From Hofstenia miamia (lineage: Eukaryota > Xenacoelomorpha > Acoela), in the NCBI GenBank assembly GCA_004352715.1, contig SCFE01000028.1, positions 2,319,406-2,383,405 on the forward strand: DNA of 64,000 bases. The letters are read 5' to 3'. The notes under the pieces are model-generated. The model searched no databases and was not told where the DNA came from. It saw only the letters and a list, made by a program, of their open reading frames with translations. Position numbers and translations under genes: made by a program. Within the stretch, counting starts at the first letter, position 1. Every line of letters starts with the position of its first letter. Positions 22,660-35,399 of this stretch are shown piece after piece.

Positions 22660-23180
22660 GTGCACAAATTTGCAATTGATATTTTGGGGCTGTGTTTAAC
22701 CAGTATTAATTCTTATTCAACTCGTTCCCTATTAGACTTAAAAATTGAAGTTAATTCTGAAATTGATGATTTACTGGATGCTGCAAATGATCTTTCTGAT
22801 TCTGAGAGAGCATCACTGTTCTACGTTGCTGGTTTTGTGACATTCGCTGAGAATCTAGTTGAAGGAAATTACCAAGTTAATCATTCTGATCAACTCTTTA
22901 CAGATTACATCTCACGTGGTAGATTAAAATACCCCCATCCAAGAACTGCTGAGATTCGTTGAATTGGTATACCGCCTTTATAAGAATAGTTCTGAAAATA
23001 TTAGATGTCGTTGTGCTTTAAGGAAAATGTTCGAAGTTATTTACAAACTTATCTATTCGATTTTCCGTTGCTCTGTGTCATCTCCAAGCGACTCGCAAAT
23101 ACATATTTTAAAGGTTATGTTTTGAAGATTTCAACTGAGCTCGTTTCCAAGAAGGATCAAATGCGGAGAAAGCTAAACAT
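22660..23180 (+). pseudogene. Transposase C-terminal-like fragment
   Basis: A 100-residue frame with LSDSERASLFYVAGFVTFAE and YISRGRLKYPHPRTAE, followed after one stop by a stretch containing LANTYFKGYVLKIS. 'YVAGYV' plus 'L...G.L..P' blocks recur at the C terminus of several animal transposases, including P-element and THAP types. The fit is by eye and I cannot name the family. It belongs to the same debris field as the recombinase. Confidence 0.4.
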
Positions 23181-23546
23181 TAAATTAATTTTTAGTCTTT
23201 ATTATTTTTACAATTTCTATTTTTATATAAATATATTTTCGCATGTTTCTGTAGAAACTTTTTTTGACATGAATTGTAATGTTTTCATTATTTATTCGGT
23301 TTAGCATTTGTGAGAATGTTGATATTTTTTGAATGTAGTTTCGGAAAAAAGCTTTGCTAGTCAGTAAAATCTACTTCGTTAAGTCAAGATGGTCCACTCA
23401 TTTATGGACTATTTTGATGCTGCTCAGTCTTGGTAATCACGAAGTTCTCGGACTAATTGCAACATTTTAACCGAATTAGCAGAATTTTTTGCTGTAATGT
23501 GCTAAATAGAAGATCTAAAAATTTCTTTTTAACTTTTGAAATGTTG

Positions 23547-23600
23547 CAGTGGCGGATTTAAGGGGGGATATGGGACTGCAGTCCCCCCATGAGGAAGTAA
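23547..23600 (+). mobile_element. hAT-type terminus
   Basis: CAGTGGCGGATTTAAGGGGG, then a G-run and a matching C-run around the palindrome GGACTGCAGTCC, allowing a terminal hairpin. The design is the same as the 12284 terminus (CAG.GGCGGA followed by a G-rich hairpin). The other end is not found in the window, and the sequence beyond carries only short open frames. Confidence 0.55.
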
Positions 23601-26600
23601 AATAGAATGCAGCTATTAGGGTAATTTGTAGAATCTTAGCAAAAAATTAGAAAATTCCAAATTGGTGCCAAATTTCTGCATTCCATTTGCAACTCGCTCC
23701 AAACGTTTGGTAAATTTACCTAAAATTTACAAATCTTGCAAAGATTCGGAAAATAACTCAAACTTTCCACTTTTCAATAATTTTAAGAATATATCAAACA
23801 TATTACTCAATCCAAATTATGTATTTGATCTAACATCCACCAAACTTTAGTACATTTTTGTTGAATGATGTGGTCAAAGGTGGACTGCGGAGGTCTTCTG
23901 ACACTTTTCTCGAAAATACCACAGATCTATGGTTAAAAAGTACAAATCCTTGTTACCTTATGAGAAATCTAAAAAACTTCCTCACACTTTTTGTAAAATT
24001 ACTGAATAGCTCTCACATTTCAGATGTTCTGTACACCCAAGGTGTTTGTTAGAAGCTCTGTAGAGTCATTAAGACTCAATCCTGTTACACCTCAACTACA
24101 ATGAAGCATCATTCAACCTACATGGCATGGGTTGTGATGATGAACATAAACAAGCATATTAGCATTCTGAATGTCTTAAGAAAACAATAAATTGTGGATC
24201 TAGGCGAGGGATACTGAAATCAATTCCCAAGTGATAATTTTTCTTCAACATACTAAATTTACGATATAACATATTTCAAATTATGTTCAAAATGTATTCA
24301 CAATTTATAGATTTAAATAATTTTTTAAAATTTTAGATTTTTGTACCAAATCTTTAAGAAATTCTGAAATTATGAATACTATATTGCATTAATTGCTGTA
24401 CAAAATAAATACTCATTCAATATAAAAACCTAGTAATAGGAATTCAACATCTGCCTCATTTTAGTGTTTTGTTACGATGCTAAACTTGCAAAAAATGCAA
24501 CTTTATTCCTACATATAACTTTATTAAGCAGCTGAGATCATTAAATTCTCAAATTCTGAATCACGAGTGATACCCCCAGTTCTAGACCTTTGTCTATACT
24601 CGAATAATTTGAAATGAAATTACTAATGTTACAGAAAGAATTAATGCTAAAGATTGATCAACAACCAATACAACTAAAAATAATTCAGTAAAATTATTTG
24701 ATTTAATGTGTTTGATTTTACAAGACAATGATGGTGGTTTAGTCAAAAGAGACCTGAGGAAATTGACCTGATCCCAATAACAGATTCGGTGAAATTTTCA
24801 AAAAAAATATTTTACGTTTAAGTGCAATAGGGGAAATGTATTCTTAGCTCAAAAATCATGATTGAAACAAACAAGAAACAAGGGATACATACTCTTGGCT
24901 GAATCATAACATGATACTGTGAAATCCAACTTTTTTTCAAGAACTTGTGCTGTGTTGCTAATTTCATGCTGAAAATGCGCACTTCTGAACAATTCCATTA
25001 ACGACATTTACTTTTAAAGCTTTCTATTATTTAGCCTAATTCATATTCAATTTTCCTTAAAGAAAATATGTTGGCGTTATTAATACAATATATTTTAATA
25101 ACCGCTAACAATTTCTTTTGCAAAAATACTATACTGAAATGTAATTTTGTAATACTCTGACTATATTTTGCTAATTTTGCATTTCTAATCCCGAAGCAGA
25201 AAACAATGCTCACTAAATAACTGAAATAAACGAAGTATTTTTGGTGGATTCTGCATTCAATAAGCTAAACTTGATAAATGGGTTTCAAATTTAAATTTTG
25301 AATTCAAGGAAATGTGGCTTGATTAAACGATGATTTTAAACTATTAATATTGTCGAAATTAAATTGTAAATTTCTGATTTTTAATAAGGCAAGAAAACAC
25401 TGCATTAATGACATTTAACTTTACAAAAAATTTCTTTCTTATTATTTGTATTTCCTAAACATTTTTTACGCATCAGATCTGTTTCTATCAGGAAATATTT
25501 TAAGCCTACATCTTTCTATTGGACTTATTCATGAATTTGAATTCAATTAATGCAGATATGTTGAAAATGATAACACAATTTCAAATATGCATTTTGCTTT
25601 AATTAAATGTATTCATAATAGGACTGATAAAAAAATTAATTCAAGTTTACTTTTTACCAATTCTGGGGATTCTATTTTGTTTACTGAAGCACTACAATTC
25701 AACAAAAAATATTAAAATTTTGATCTTTCAGATTACTTGAAAGTAATTCTTCAGAATTGTGTGGTTATATTCATATCATAATTGTTTTAGTTGCATAAGT
25801 AGAAAGCCTTTTGTTACAACTTTCAATCAATTGGTCTTTTCATTATTGGTTATTTCTCCAATAAAGATCTTTCTTTCATTCTTTATTCTAGAATTCTCAA
25901 AATTTAATGTTTCTTCAAATCAAATGATAAATTAGTCTAAAAGTACAAACACTTTATAATGATTTAAGAAGTAAATATTTTCTTAATTACTTAATGTAGA
26001 TGGATTATGCTGCCACAGTTTGAAAATATCAATTTTCAGAGTAGCTCTGTATTCTCCAATGTGTTCTCTCTCTAAATATATTCACCTTAGGATAAGAATA
26101 CCATTTGTTTCTTGCTATTTTCAAAAGGTTATGAAATTAGACTTTCGATGTAACAACAATTTTTTCAGTAATATGAATGAAGCTAAACATAGAACTATTT
26201 TGCATCAAGTTTGCAACATCAATCATTGACATTGATGATATATTGATGCTATTATATGCTCTTTTTGCAAATCTAGAATTTGTTTGAAGAATTTACAAAG
26301 AACAAATTTTTAATAGATTATGCAAATTTATGCTTAGCTCTGATGTTGGTATATAAGAATTATGTATTTTAATGAATTTGAAAGGAAGCTTCACACCAAA
26401 TGTAAAAACAAATGGTAACAGACTAAATTTTAAAGAACAATACAAATTCATTTGACCTTTCAAATATTAAAAATCCATGAAAACATGTTCAAAAACTATT
26501 CATTAAACACATATAAATTTTCAGGGAAACACATTTATTTAATTAATAAATATGCCTTACAAATTGGTTGGTACTTTTTATCAACATACAAAATCTTGAA

Positions 26601-26880
26601 ACTGACATAGGGAACCTTGAGATCGACATAGCAAATCATTATGACACCATGCTGCAACATATTGGAAAACCTAGATACAAAGTATATCACACTGTGCACC
26701 AAATTTAAAAAGGCTCAACTGTGACATGTCCCTATCTTTCAGGAAAATGCAAAAAATGCTGAGTGAACAAAATCTTTACTCAAATTTGCATTTTCTTCAT
26801 CATCAATTGAAAAAACCTCAAAAGTATAAAACACTTGGAAATGCAGATGCACAGATTTGAGGGTTGTATCACACTATCCT
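23601..26880. other. AT-rich stretch without recognisable genes
   Basis: Short ORFs at 23662-24052 may be internal sequence of the hAT-type element that begins at 23547, but I see no domain. The remainder is AT-rich with no structure noticed. Confidence 0.5.
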
Positions 26881-26892
26881 CAATTTTATTTT

Positions 26893-28016
26893 CCCCAAGT
26901 CTGTTGTCACCAAAAATTAAAAACAATAAGAGACACAATTCAATAATATTGTAATTATATATTTGAAGAATTATATGTATTTATTTATGCTGGATTTCAA
27001 TTAGTTTTCTATGTAGTTTAGATTATTGAAATACAGAATTATAGCAAATAAATTTAAATATGTACTATAAATATATACATTAATTTTAGCATTTGCATTT
27101 AGTAAGCAGTCCTTTGAAACCCTGTTTAGATTTAAAATAGAAATTTAATTGTATTCAATACTTTTGTAGTTTGTACTTTATTGTAAAAGATATCTAATTT
27201 TTTTAGTGTTCATTCATTATTTGTTGTGTTAATTTTTTATTATATATCTCACAATCTGATATATTAGTTTATTACTTTGCAAATAAGGAATTTAGTTTTT
27301 TGTATACATATTTTACTGTGATTTTTTAAGATTATCCTGGAACAATGAGTGGAAATCAGCTATCTCATGACACCCTTGCATTAAAAGCAGTTAATACTTG
27401 AGTATATTTTTAAAAGGGGGCCAGGAATTTGGAAAAATTATAATAATACATCACATTAGTTTCAGTTTAACATTTCAAAATACAAAAATACAGGAATTCT
27501 TACAATTCAGATGTTGAAAGAAATTGTCAATATGCTTTAGAATTTTATTTAATAAGCAGATCTGACAGGATTCAAATCTGCAATTTTCCATGTTAGCAAC
27601 AGCTGTGTGGTCTTACACTACAAATCTGTAAAATACTTAATAAAAATTGATAAACTATCCCAAATAACTCTATTATTTGCTCATTGTAAATATCAAAAAA
27701 AAACAAATTAGCATTTATAAATTAGCTATTTATCATGAAAGTACACAGCAGAAAGATAATTAAGGCAAATCCTTAATTATCAAGCTAAATCTAAATTATA
27801 TATAAAATTAAAATGGCAACTTTCAATGTCTATAATTAAAGCAAATATTTACAATTATTTACTTGCAATTCTGTATTTCAATGATCTCAACTACATAGAA
27901 AACTAATCAAAATATAGCATAAATATATACATATATTTTTCCAAAATTATAATTACATTTTCATTGAAATTGTGTTGCTAACAATTTTTAATTTTTGTTG
28001 ATATCAGACTTGGGGG
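26893..28016. mobile_element. Element with long (~170 bp) inverted repeats
   Basis: Bases 26893-27060 and 27845-28016 are inverted copies. Shared blocks include CCCCAAGTCTG at the outer ends, ACAAAAATTAAAAA-type sequence, ATTAGTTTTCTATGTAGTT and GAAATACAGAATT. The inner 0.8 kb is AT-rich with no ORF. Long inverted arms around a non-coding core suggest a foldback-type or long-TIR MITE. No target duplication could be settled. Confidence 0.72.
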
Positions 28017-28400
28017 AGATGAGATGCAACTGTTTTTGAGAACTCAAAATGTTAAGAACTTGAACTCAATTAAGCCCACAAAACTCAATTGGAAAAACTC
28101 ACAAGATAAATCATCAAAACTCAAACTTGAACTTGATGGAAAGTTCACTTGAAAATGCTGTAAAAATTTAAATATTTTAAATATTAATTTTTTAATCAAG
28201 CATAAATAAATATATTTTAGCTAACAAAACTGAAAATTATTGCAAAATAAATTTCAATTTATTCTAAAAAAACTTGGAATTAGTAAAAGCTCTTCAAAGA
28301 AATACTTGAAATCAAAATGTAAAGACTCAAATTTGGACCAATTAACTTAAACTCAACTAAAAAACCCTGTGCAGATGTTGTTTTATGTGAAGCACTAATA
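28017..28400. repeat. AACTCAA-rich segment, possible non-autonomous element
   Basis: Many copies of AACTCAA or ACTCAA lie in one orientation between 28040 and 28365, adjoining the inverted-repeat element. Clustered subterminal motifs of this kind are typical of hAT-like MITEs, but the ends were not resolved. Confidence 0.35.
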
Positions 28401-31400
28401 GTAATTGTTATTTCCACCCATAAATTTCAGAATTGATACATAGTCCCTACTTTCAGATAAAATTTCTGTCTAAGGCATTGACAATTTGAAACAGAACATC
28501 ACATTCTTTTGATTTTAATAATTTGTGCAAATTCTATTTTGTAGTTGGTGGTTTCCATATTGCATGGTGATCAATTAACCAAGTTTCAGAAGATTCAACT
28601 AACAAGGTTTGCAAGAATTTGTTTACAAAATATTAGAAAGTAGAATTCTTATTTGATAGGTTTGCATGACAAATGCATATATTTAATGATAATGCACTTT
28701 GTCACAGTATTCTTTAAAGTTAAAAATATCAGGCAAATTTGACCCTTTTCTTAAATTCAATGTCAACTTTTAAGATGTGAGGGTAGAGCTTTCTTAATGT
28801 TGCCCCACCTATCAAAATTTCCTTCTTGCTCATACCCAAAAATTTTACTCCTACTAATTGTACTTGAGAATTTAATTGTTGTTTCTACTGTATTTAAAAA
28901 ATTTTAAAATTTTCAATAAAATTTTAAAAACAACTTATTTTCATTTTATGTTAATTTTTTCTGAATTTATTTGTAATTTATTCCTCTTAAATGAAAATCA
29001 ATTTAAAATATACATAATGTAGAATGTGAAGCCTACTCACACCAGCCTGTGCCCTGTAAAACTGGCACCTGTGAGTAGAACCACCTATACCAACTAGCCT
29101 ATCAATAATTATTGCTACCCTATTTTTAACAGCATGTAGAAAAAATATTAATTTTATAAATTGAGGAGGGATCAGGGTAAAACATTTGTTAGAAGAAATC
29201 ATGTAAGTGATTGAAATGCTAAGTTTGAAGTAAACCAATACAGAATGATCTAATTGCATAATCCTGTAATTATTTCCAAAATTTATCAGCACTAAGTCAG
29301 AGCAAACCCAGTCATTTAGAAGCTTGATCAATGCTCTGCCTGTGCAAATTTTGAAGTGAAGTTTTCTTAAATTTTTCAAAAATAATGAATTGGAATTTTT
29401 TAGAAACCATGCAAATTAAAAAATCAATGGCATTTCATTATTCTTTAAATCCTAAAAGTATGTAATTGTGTCAAGAGGCATAAATATTTAAACTAAGCTT
29501 AATATTACATTTTGTTATTAACTTTTATTTTCACAGTTTTAATAGCTTTAACAGTTATTACTGATTGATTCAATAAATGTCATTATCAAGACACACCTTG
29601 AAAATTGCTAATGGAACATATCTGATTCTGCTCTTCTGGTGAATCAATTGTGATCCTTCTATTTCACATCACCTTGTTGTTGCAATTAGTGGTCATCATG
29701 TTGTCTCTCTTATGAGATACATGGGTTTAACCTTGTTATTTTAAATACATTCTTAATTGCATCAACAACCTTATGTTAAGTTAGTTATATTCTGACTTCT
29801 TATTTAGAATGCTACAGAAAAGGTCTTTCTTGATCAATCATGCTATCTTCTGCTTATATTAATGGACTATTGTGGAGGAGACCTGTACTAATTCTAGGGG
29901 AGTGCAAATGTTGGTTTTCCTAGTGGAAATATTGAATTTTTACAAGAACTGTTGACTTTTTAAATTGCAACCTGGATTTCATTGGAAAAAAGTCAACAGA
30001 GTTGGAGTTAGATCCTGGGGGTTCAACCAATTATCTATGTTCACTTTATCTACCTCATAAGATCAAAAAAAGTTCAAATTCAAAAGTTCTCAAATTTCAT
30101 TTTTAATAGTGCTGTAAAAATTCCTTTTTTCACAATTAGGAAAAAATTATGAAAAATTTATTATGGCATGGCAAAATGAAATCAACCTCTCAGCATCCAG
30201 AGTTTGTCTACATAAGGTAAAACTTGTGCAGACTAGATCATTCTGGATTTTGACAGCCTAGAGTAAACATTGTCTCTGCCATGTAAGTTTTTCTTTAATT
30301 TCTCATTTACAATTCATTATTTTCTTTTGAAAAATTCTTTCTAGTGGTGATTTTTATGCTGATTTTAAAATTTTATAAATTAGAATGCCATTAAGGCCTT
30401 AATCTTGCCTGCTTTATGTGTGACTTGCATCATTTGCAAGTTATTTATTTGCTATTGTGTCAAGAAAATCTATGTTGCAAGTAAATAGCACAAAACTCAT
30501 CATGTTGAAAAACACTATAATGATTCATCTTTGGAAGGATACCAATATAGTATTGTGCTAAGCTCATATTTTTACATTTCTGAAAAGTATGATGATATAC
30601 ATAAATTAATTGTAAACTGAGTTGATGTAGAAAGTGACCATCTCAAGCTTTGAGAGAGTTTGTAATCAATAGGTCAACCTTTCTCAAAGTTCTGATTTCA
30701 AAGGAAAGACACTGTAAAACTACTTATCTTGTAAATCTAGATTTATATCCCATCTGGATTTGAAAAGCAACATAAATTTTAATTTTTCATAAATGCAATA
30801 ATGTAATTAACAGATGTTTAAGCAAAGTGCCAGAGCATAACAACACATGAATAAATGTCAAATATCCTTATCAAGGAAGAGGTTGATGAGATTGTTTCTA
30901 AATTCTCAGATATTCCCAATACAGGTGGTGAATACCTTTTAATTTGATTGATTATAAATAATATTATTTATAATTTTATCATATTAACTTAGTTTTAGGC
31001 CTTTAGTAATTCTCAATAGAACTTTAAAGATTTAGATATCATATGTACCACCAATAAGCCTCTGATAATGACAGACCACAAACTGGATATATTGAAGAAG
31101 TAAATTTTTCATGAAAAATGATCTAACTCGTCATTTCCAATATTTAAGGGAAATGTGTTTGCAAAATTGTTTGACAAATCCTGTGTATTTGTTTTCTAAT
31201 GCTAGTGATAATATTGATTTGACCACTAAAAAATACTTGTGCTTTCTTATTAAGAAATATTAAACATTGATGCTGAAAACTCTAGAACTATGATCTGCAC
31301 AATGTGGAACAGAGGGATTCTTTCTATTCTGATTCAGAGTATCTAGCTCATTAAGTAAACATGACACTGTGATGCCACTTCAAAAAATACTATATGGTTT

Positions 31401-31540
31401 ATATGTAATGCCTTCCTCTTCTAGCAATGCCCATCATTTTGTGTTTAATTTTCATTACATGTACATGTAATATCCTAAAATATAGTTATTATTCTGTTTT
31501 AAGTTGTTTTAATGAAAAATATTTAAAAAATTTGTTATAT
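28401..31540. other. Non-coding sequence in the CpG-depleted domain
   Basis: A 130-codon minus-strand frame (28987-29379) lacks recognisable motifs and is probably chance. No other structure noticed. Confidence 0.45.
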
Positions 31541-32850
31541 AAATTTCCTAAGTAGACCATATTCAGCAAGTTATTACTCTAAAATTCAACTAGTAACCCT
31601 ATCATGTTATGCCAGATATTAGTAGATTAAAACAAGACCTTTCCAATGTTGAAATTTTGAGGTTAGTTGGACCAATATTGGAAGAAAGCAGAGTCCCAAA
31701 ATTTTAAATAATAGATGGTTGCAAAAACAAAAAAAATTAGAAATTTGTCAAAATGGTTTTTAAGCAATTTCTTGTTGATTTAAGCAAAAAAACAATTTTG
31801 AGAAAAGAATTTTTTGACTATGGTAAACCAAAATTGGCCCCATATACTTAAAAATTTTTAAAGTGCACTCCTATTTTTTATAGCTTATCCTTGTATTGCA
31901 AAACTAGGGCTTTTAAATGGTACATAGTTTTTAAGACCAAGACAAATATTGGACACTAACCATGATCTTGCAAAAAGCTAAAATTGCCATAGAAAAAGTC
32001 TGTGTCCAATTTTTTAAGTTAGACTGGGATCCATAATGGAAAAAGTGGACATTTTTTTCAAAATATATAAGAGATACAACTAGGGTTGGACTTTGTTTGG
32101 AACACAGATCAAAAGTCCCCTTTGCAATCTACAAAAAGCTAAATCATATATTATTTTGCCAGAGAAATTCAACTCCAATTTTTAAAATAATTTTCAATTT
32201 TTCAGGAAAAAAATCCCTAAAAAATGAATGTTAAGGTTTGATGATAATACAATCCCTACAGCCTCATAAGACATTATTAAGACACTCTGAGACATAACAT
32301 ACTATTAGAAAGGGTCTTAGAGTGTGCTATGGCTATCTTCAAACCCATATTAAAAGTACTCTGAAGTCTAAATACAAATTACAGCTTTCAAAATGAGTTT
32401 ATTTTCAATTCTATTATTTTTTGAAAATTAACTTGTGTAGCAGCTCAGCTACAAACAATTTAACATCAGATCTGTATAGATCTCAAATGGTACAAGCCAT
32501 TAAGCTGTTATTGAGTCCCAAATTTCATTATGAGTTTCTATGGGAAAATTCAAAATTTTTTAAGATTTTTTCCAAATTGTTTTTAGCCCACTGATTTGAA
32601 GTAAAAAAAATTTTTGAAAACAATTTTTTCTGAGAGTTTAAGTTCAGTAAGTTATTGCTCCATTACTAGGGTATTTAGAGCCTATCTAATACCTGATTCA
32701 TGTAGATTAAGACTAGGAGTTTTGAATGATACCAAAATCTAACCTATAAAACCAATATTGGGCTCTCAGCATAGCTGAAAAATGTTGTTATTTTTTGGGG
32801 AAATCATCTTAGTAGGCCATTTCAGCCAGTTATTGTTTCCTTTTGAGTTT
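31540..32850. repeat. Degenerate repeated tract
   Basis: Related phrases recur in one orientation. Near 31568, 32648 and 32826 there is CAG.AAGTTATT.CTC or a close variant. Two of these are followed, about 70 bases later, by GTAGATTAA.AC.AG and a TTTTGAATG-like block. Further partial copies lie near 31890 and 32070 (AACTAGGG..TTT, then a CAAAAAGCTAAA block near each). This looks like an old, irregular tandem array with units of a few hundred bases. Confidence 0.45.
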
Positions 32851-33004
32851 TGTCCATGAGAACTTAGTTGCCATGGGTGAGGGGTAGCACATGCATGGTT
32901 TGCAAAGCAAGTTTGAGTTACTCAGTCTGAGTTCAGGTTTTTAGATTTCAAGCTCACATAATTTTAGGGAAATTGAAATTTTAAATAATTTAATTTATTT
33001 TTTC

Positions 33005-33040
33005 CAGAGTTGCCATGGACATAGGTATGGGTTTCAAATT
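33005..33040 (+). mobile_element. hAT-like terminus shared with 41151
   Basis: CAGAGTTGCCATGGACATAG is close to the minus-strand sequence starting at 41151, CAGTGTTGCCGTGGATATAA. Both begin CAG.GTTGCC.TGGA.ATA, as expected for termini of one hAT family. Confidence 0.45.
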
Positions 33041-33165
33041 ACTCTATGGGAAACATAAAGAAAAATTAATTCTTAGAAAGGTCCTCATAGTAATTTTTTT
33101 TCAAGGGCCTCACATAACCCCTCATTTTTAAAGTACATTACTTAACTAATATAAATTACATATAT

Positions 33166-34206
33166 ATGTTATCTATAATGGTCTGGAAATACATATGCTT
33201 TTATATAATATACATTTACAATTCTGACTTGTAATCTCCTCAAGTTTGCATACATGTTTGGTTTTTTATTGCCAACAAGCTCTTTAAATTTGAAATGTGT
33301 TTAGAGATGGGCTGTGCTTTTTCAATACTTGCATTGGTGGCACCTTTTTTATTTCTACTGAAAAATAGTACTCAGAATATGAACTGTTTTTTTTTCTTGC
33401 ATTTTACTATTTAAAATATTTACAGATGCTTGAAAGCAGTTTATTTCATCATGGTACTGACACATCACACTACACACATGAAAAACTATTTACATATTTA
33501 CAACTGGACAACATCCAACATACAAGGTTACTAATTACTAAAGAAACACACAAAACATACCAAAAGGAAAAATCTACAAGCAAAAAAATGTAAACAAAAC
33601 AGGAAGCACTCAGATACTAGACTGATGTCACAACACAGATACTCACAGTTAAGAGAAGGCATAAAAAATTTTTATGTATTGTTCACTAAAAAGGACAAAA
33701 TTATAATTTACAGAAGAGAGGAATGTAGAATTAAAAATCCTTGGAATGTGCAATAGACCTGACAATTTAATTGATACTATGCTTAAAATTATTTGATTTT
33801 ATGATATCCCTCATACAGTTAAAATTCTCTGGCTTATTGTAAACATGAATATTGTACTGGAAAAAGAGATACTTTGGATTTTCATCTGCTGCTTTACAAA
33901 GTCTGTAAACCAGACTGTTGATTAATCTAGTGTAATAGAACTTATCACAGTGCAAGATATGATTTAGCATTACCTTATAGATAACCATTCTATAACATGG
34001 TCTCATCTTAGATACATGAGTTCTTCTTAAAATATTGTATTTGATCAGTTAATGCCTCCCAGTACATAGCTTCTTTTGTCAGTACACCCAAGGTTTGCAG
34101 TTCATTTACATAGATAAAGTCAGCTATGATTTTGTTTGTCATCTTTTACTTTAGCTCCAATGTTCTGTTTTTCCTGCTTATACTAAAATTCTGCATACTT
34201 CTAGCA
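33166..34206. repeat. ~1.04-kb direct duplication, copy 1
   Basis: Nearly identical over its whole length to 34208-35242, with scattered substitutions and small indels (for example TTTTTTATTTCTACTG against TTTTTTTTCTACTG). The copies are separated by one N. Copy 1 ends exactly at that N, and copy 2 continues past the same point into further LINE sequence. Confidence 0.95.
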
Positions 34207-34207
34207 N

Positions 34208-35242
34208 ATGTTATCTATAATGGTCTGAAAATACATATGCTTTTATATAATATACATTTACAATTCTGACTTGTAATCTCCTCAAGTTTGCATACATGTT
34301 TGGTTTTTTATTGCCAACAAGCTCTTTAAATTTGGAAATGTGCTTAGAGATAGACTGTGCTTTTTCAATACTTGCATTGGTGGCACCTTTTTTTTCTACT
34401 GAAAAATAGTACTCAGAATATGAACTGTTCTTTTTTTTCTTGCATTTACTATTTAAAATATTTACAGATGCTTGAAAGCAATTTATTTCATCATGGTACT
34501 GACACATCACACTACACACATGAAAAACTATTTACATATTTACAACTGGACAACATCCAACCTACAAGGTTACTAATTATTAAAGAAACACACAAAACAT
34601 ACCAAAAGGAAAAAGCTACAAGCAAAAAAATATAAACAAAACAGGAAGCACTCAGATACTAGACTGATGTCACAACACAGATACTTACAGTTAAGAGAAG
34701 GCATAAAAAATTTTATGTATTGTTCACTAAAAAGGACAAAATTTAATATTTACAGAAAAGAGGAATGTAGAATTAAAAATCCTTGGAATGTGCAATAGAC
34801 TTGACAATTTAATTGATACTATGCTTAAAATTATTTGATTTTATCCCTCATTCAGTTAAAATTCTCAGGCTTATTGTAAACATGAATATTGTACTGGAAA
34901 AAGAGATACTTTGGATTTTCATCTGCTGCTTTACAAAGTCTGCAAACCAGACTGTTGATTAATCTAGTGTAATAGAACTTATCACACTGCAAGATATGAT
35001 CTAGCATTACCTTATAGATAACCATTCTATAACATGGTCTTATCTTAGATACATGAGTTCTTCATAAAATATTGTATTTGATCAGTTAATGCCTCCCAGT
35101 ACATAGCTTCTTTTATCAGTACACCCAAGGTTTACAGTTCATTTACATAGATAAAGTCAGCTATGATTTTGTCTGTCATCTTTTACTTTAGCTCCAATGT
35201 TCTGATTTCCTCCTTATACTAAAATTCTGCATACTTCTAGCA
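34208..35242. repeat. ~1.04-kb direct duplication, copy 2
   Basis: Partner of 33166-34206. It retains an open coding-like frame on the minus strand (34519-34211) that is frameshifted in copy 1. Confidence 0.95.
34211..34519 (-). pseudogene. Coding-like segment, unrecognised
   Basis: A lysine- and serine-rich minus-strand frame with CFQASVNILNSKCKKKKNSS, SYSEYYFSVEKKGATNASIE and KHISKFKELVGNKKPN. It is preceded by a possible acceptor (CATGTGTGTAG, before TGTGATG) and contains a possible donor (TTACAA/GTCAGA). A second coding-like frame on the same strand lies upstream (LCKAADENPKYLFFQYNIHV, intact in copy 1 at 34006-33767). Both are downstream of L1-like RT motifs, so they may be the LINE's C-terminal region or an unrelated exon trapped beside it. 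I cannot name a family. Confidence 0.35.
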
Positions 35243-35399
35243 ACATGTTCTCCATTACTTGTGTTAGAGACTCCAGTATTATGATTCAATTTTAATGATT
35301 TTACATTGCTTGTTGTATTATTTATATGTGGACATAAATATTTTAGTGTTGCATGTGCTGTGGTATGACACAATATATCATACAAACCTTTTCTTTTGC

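Noticed and set aside
28987-29379. 130-codon minus-strand ORF
   Set aside because: No recognisable motif, AT-driven composition and no splice or start context; CpG-desert sequence loses stops and gains ORFs by chance.
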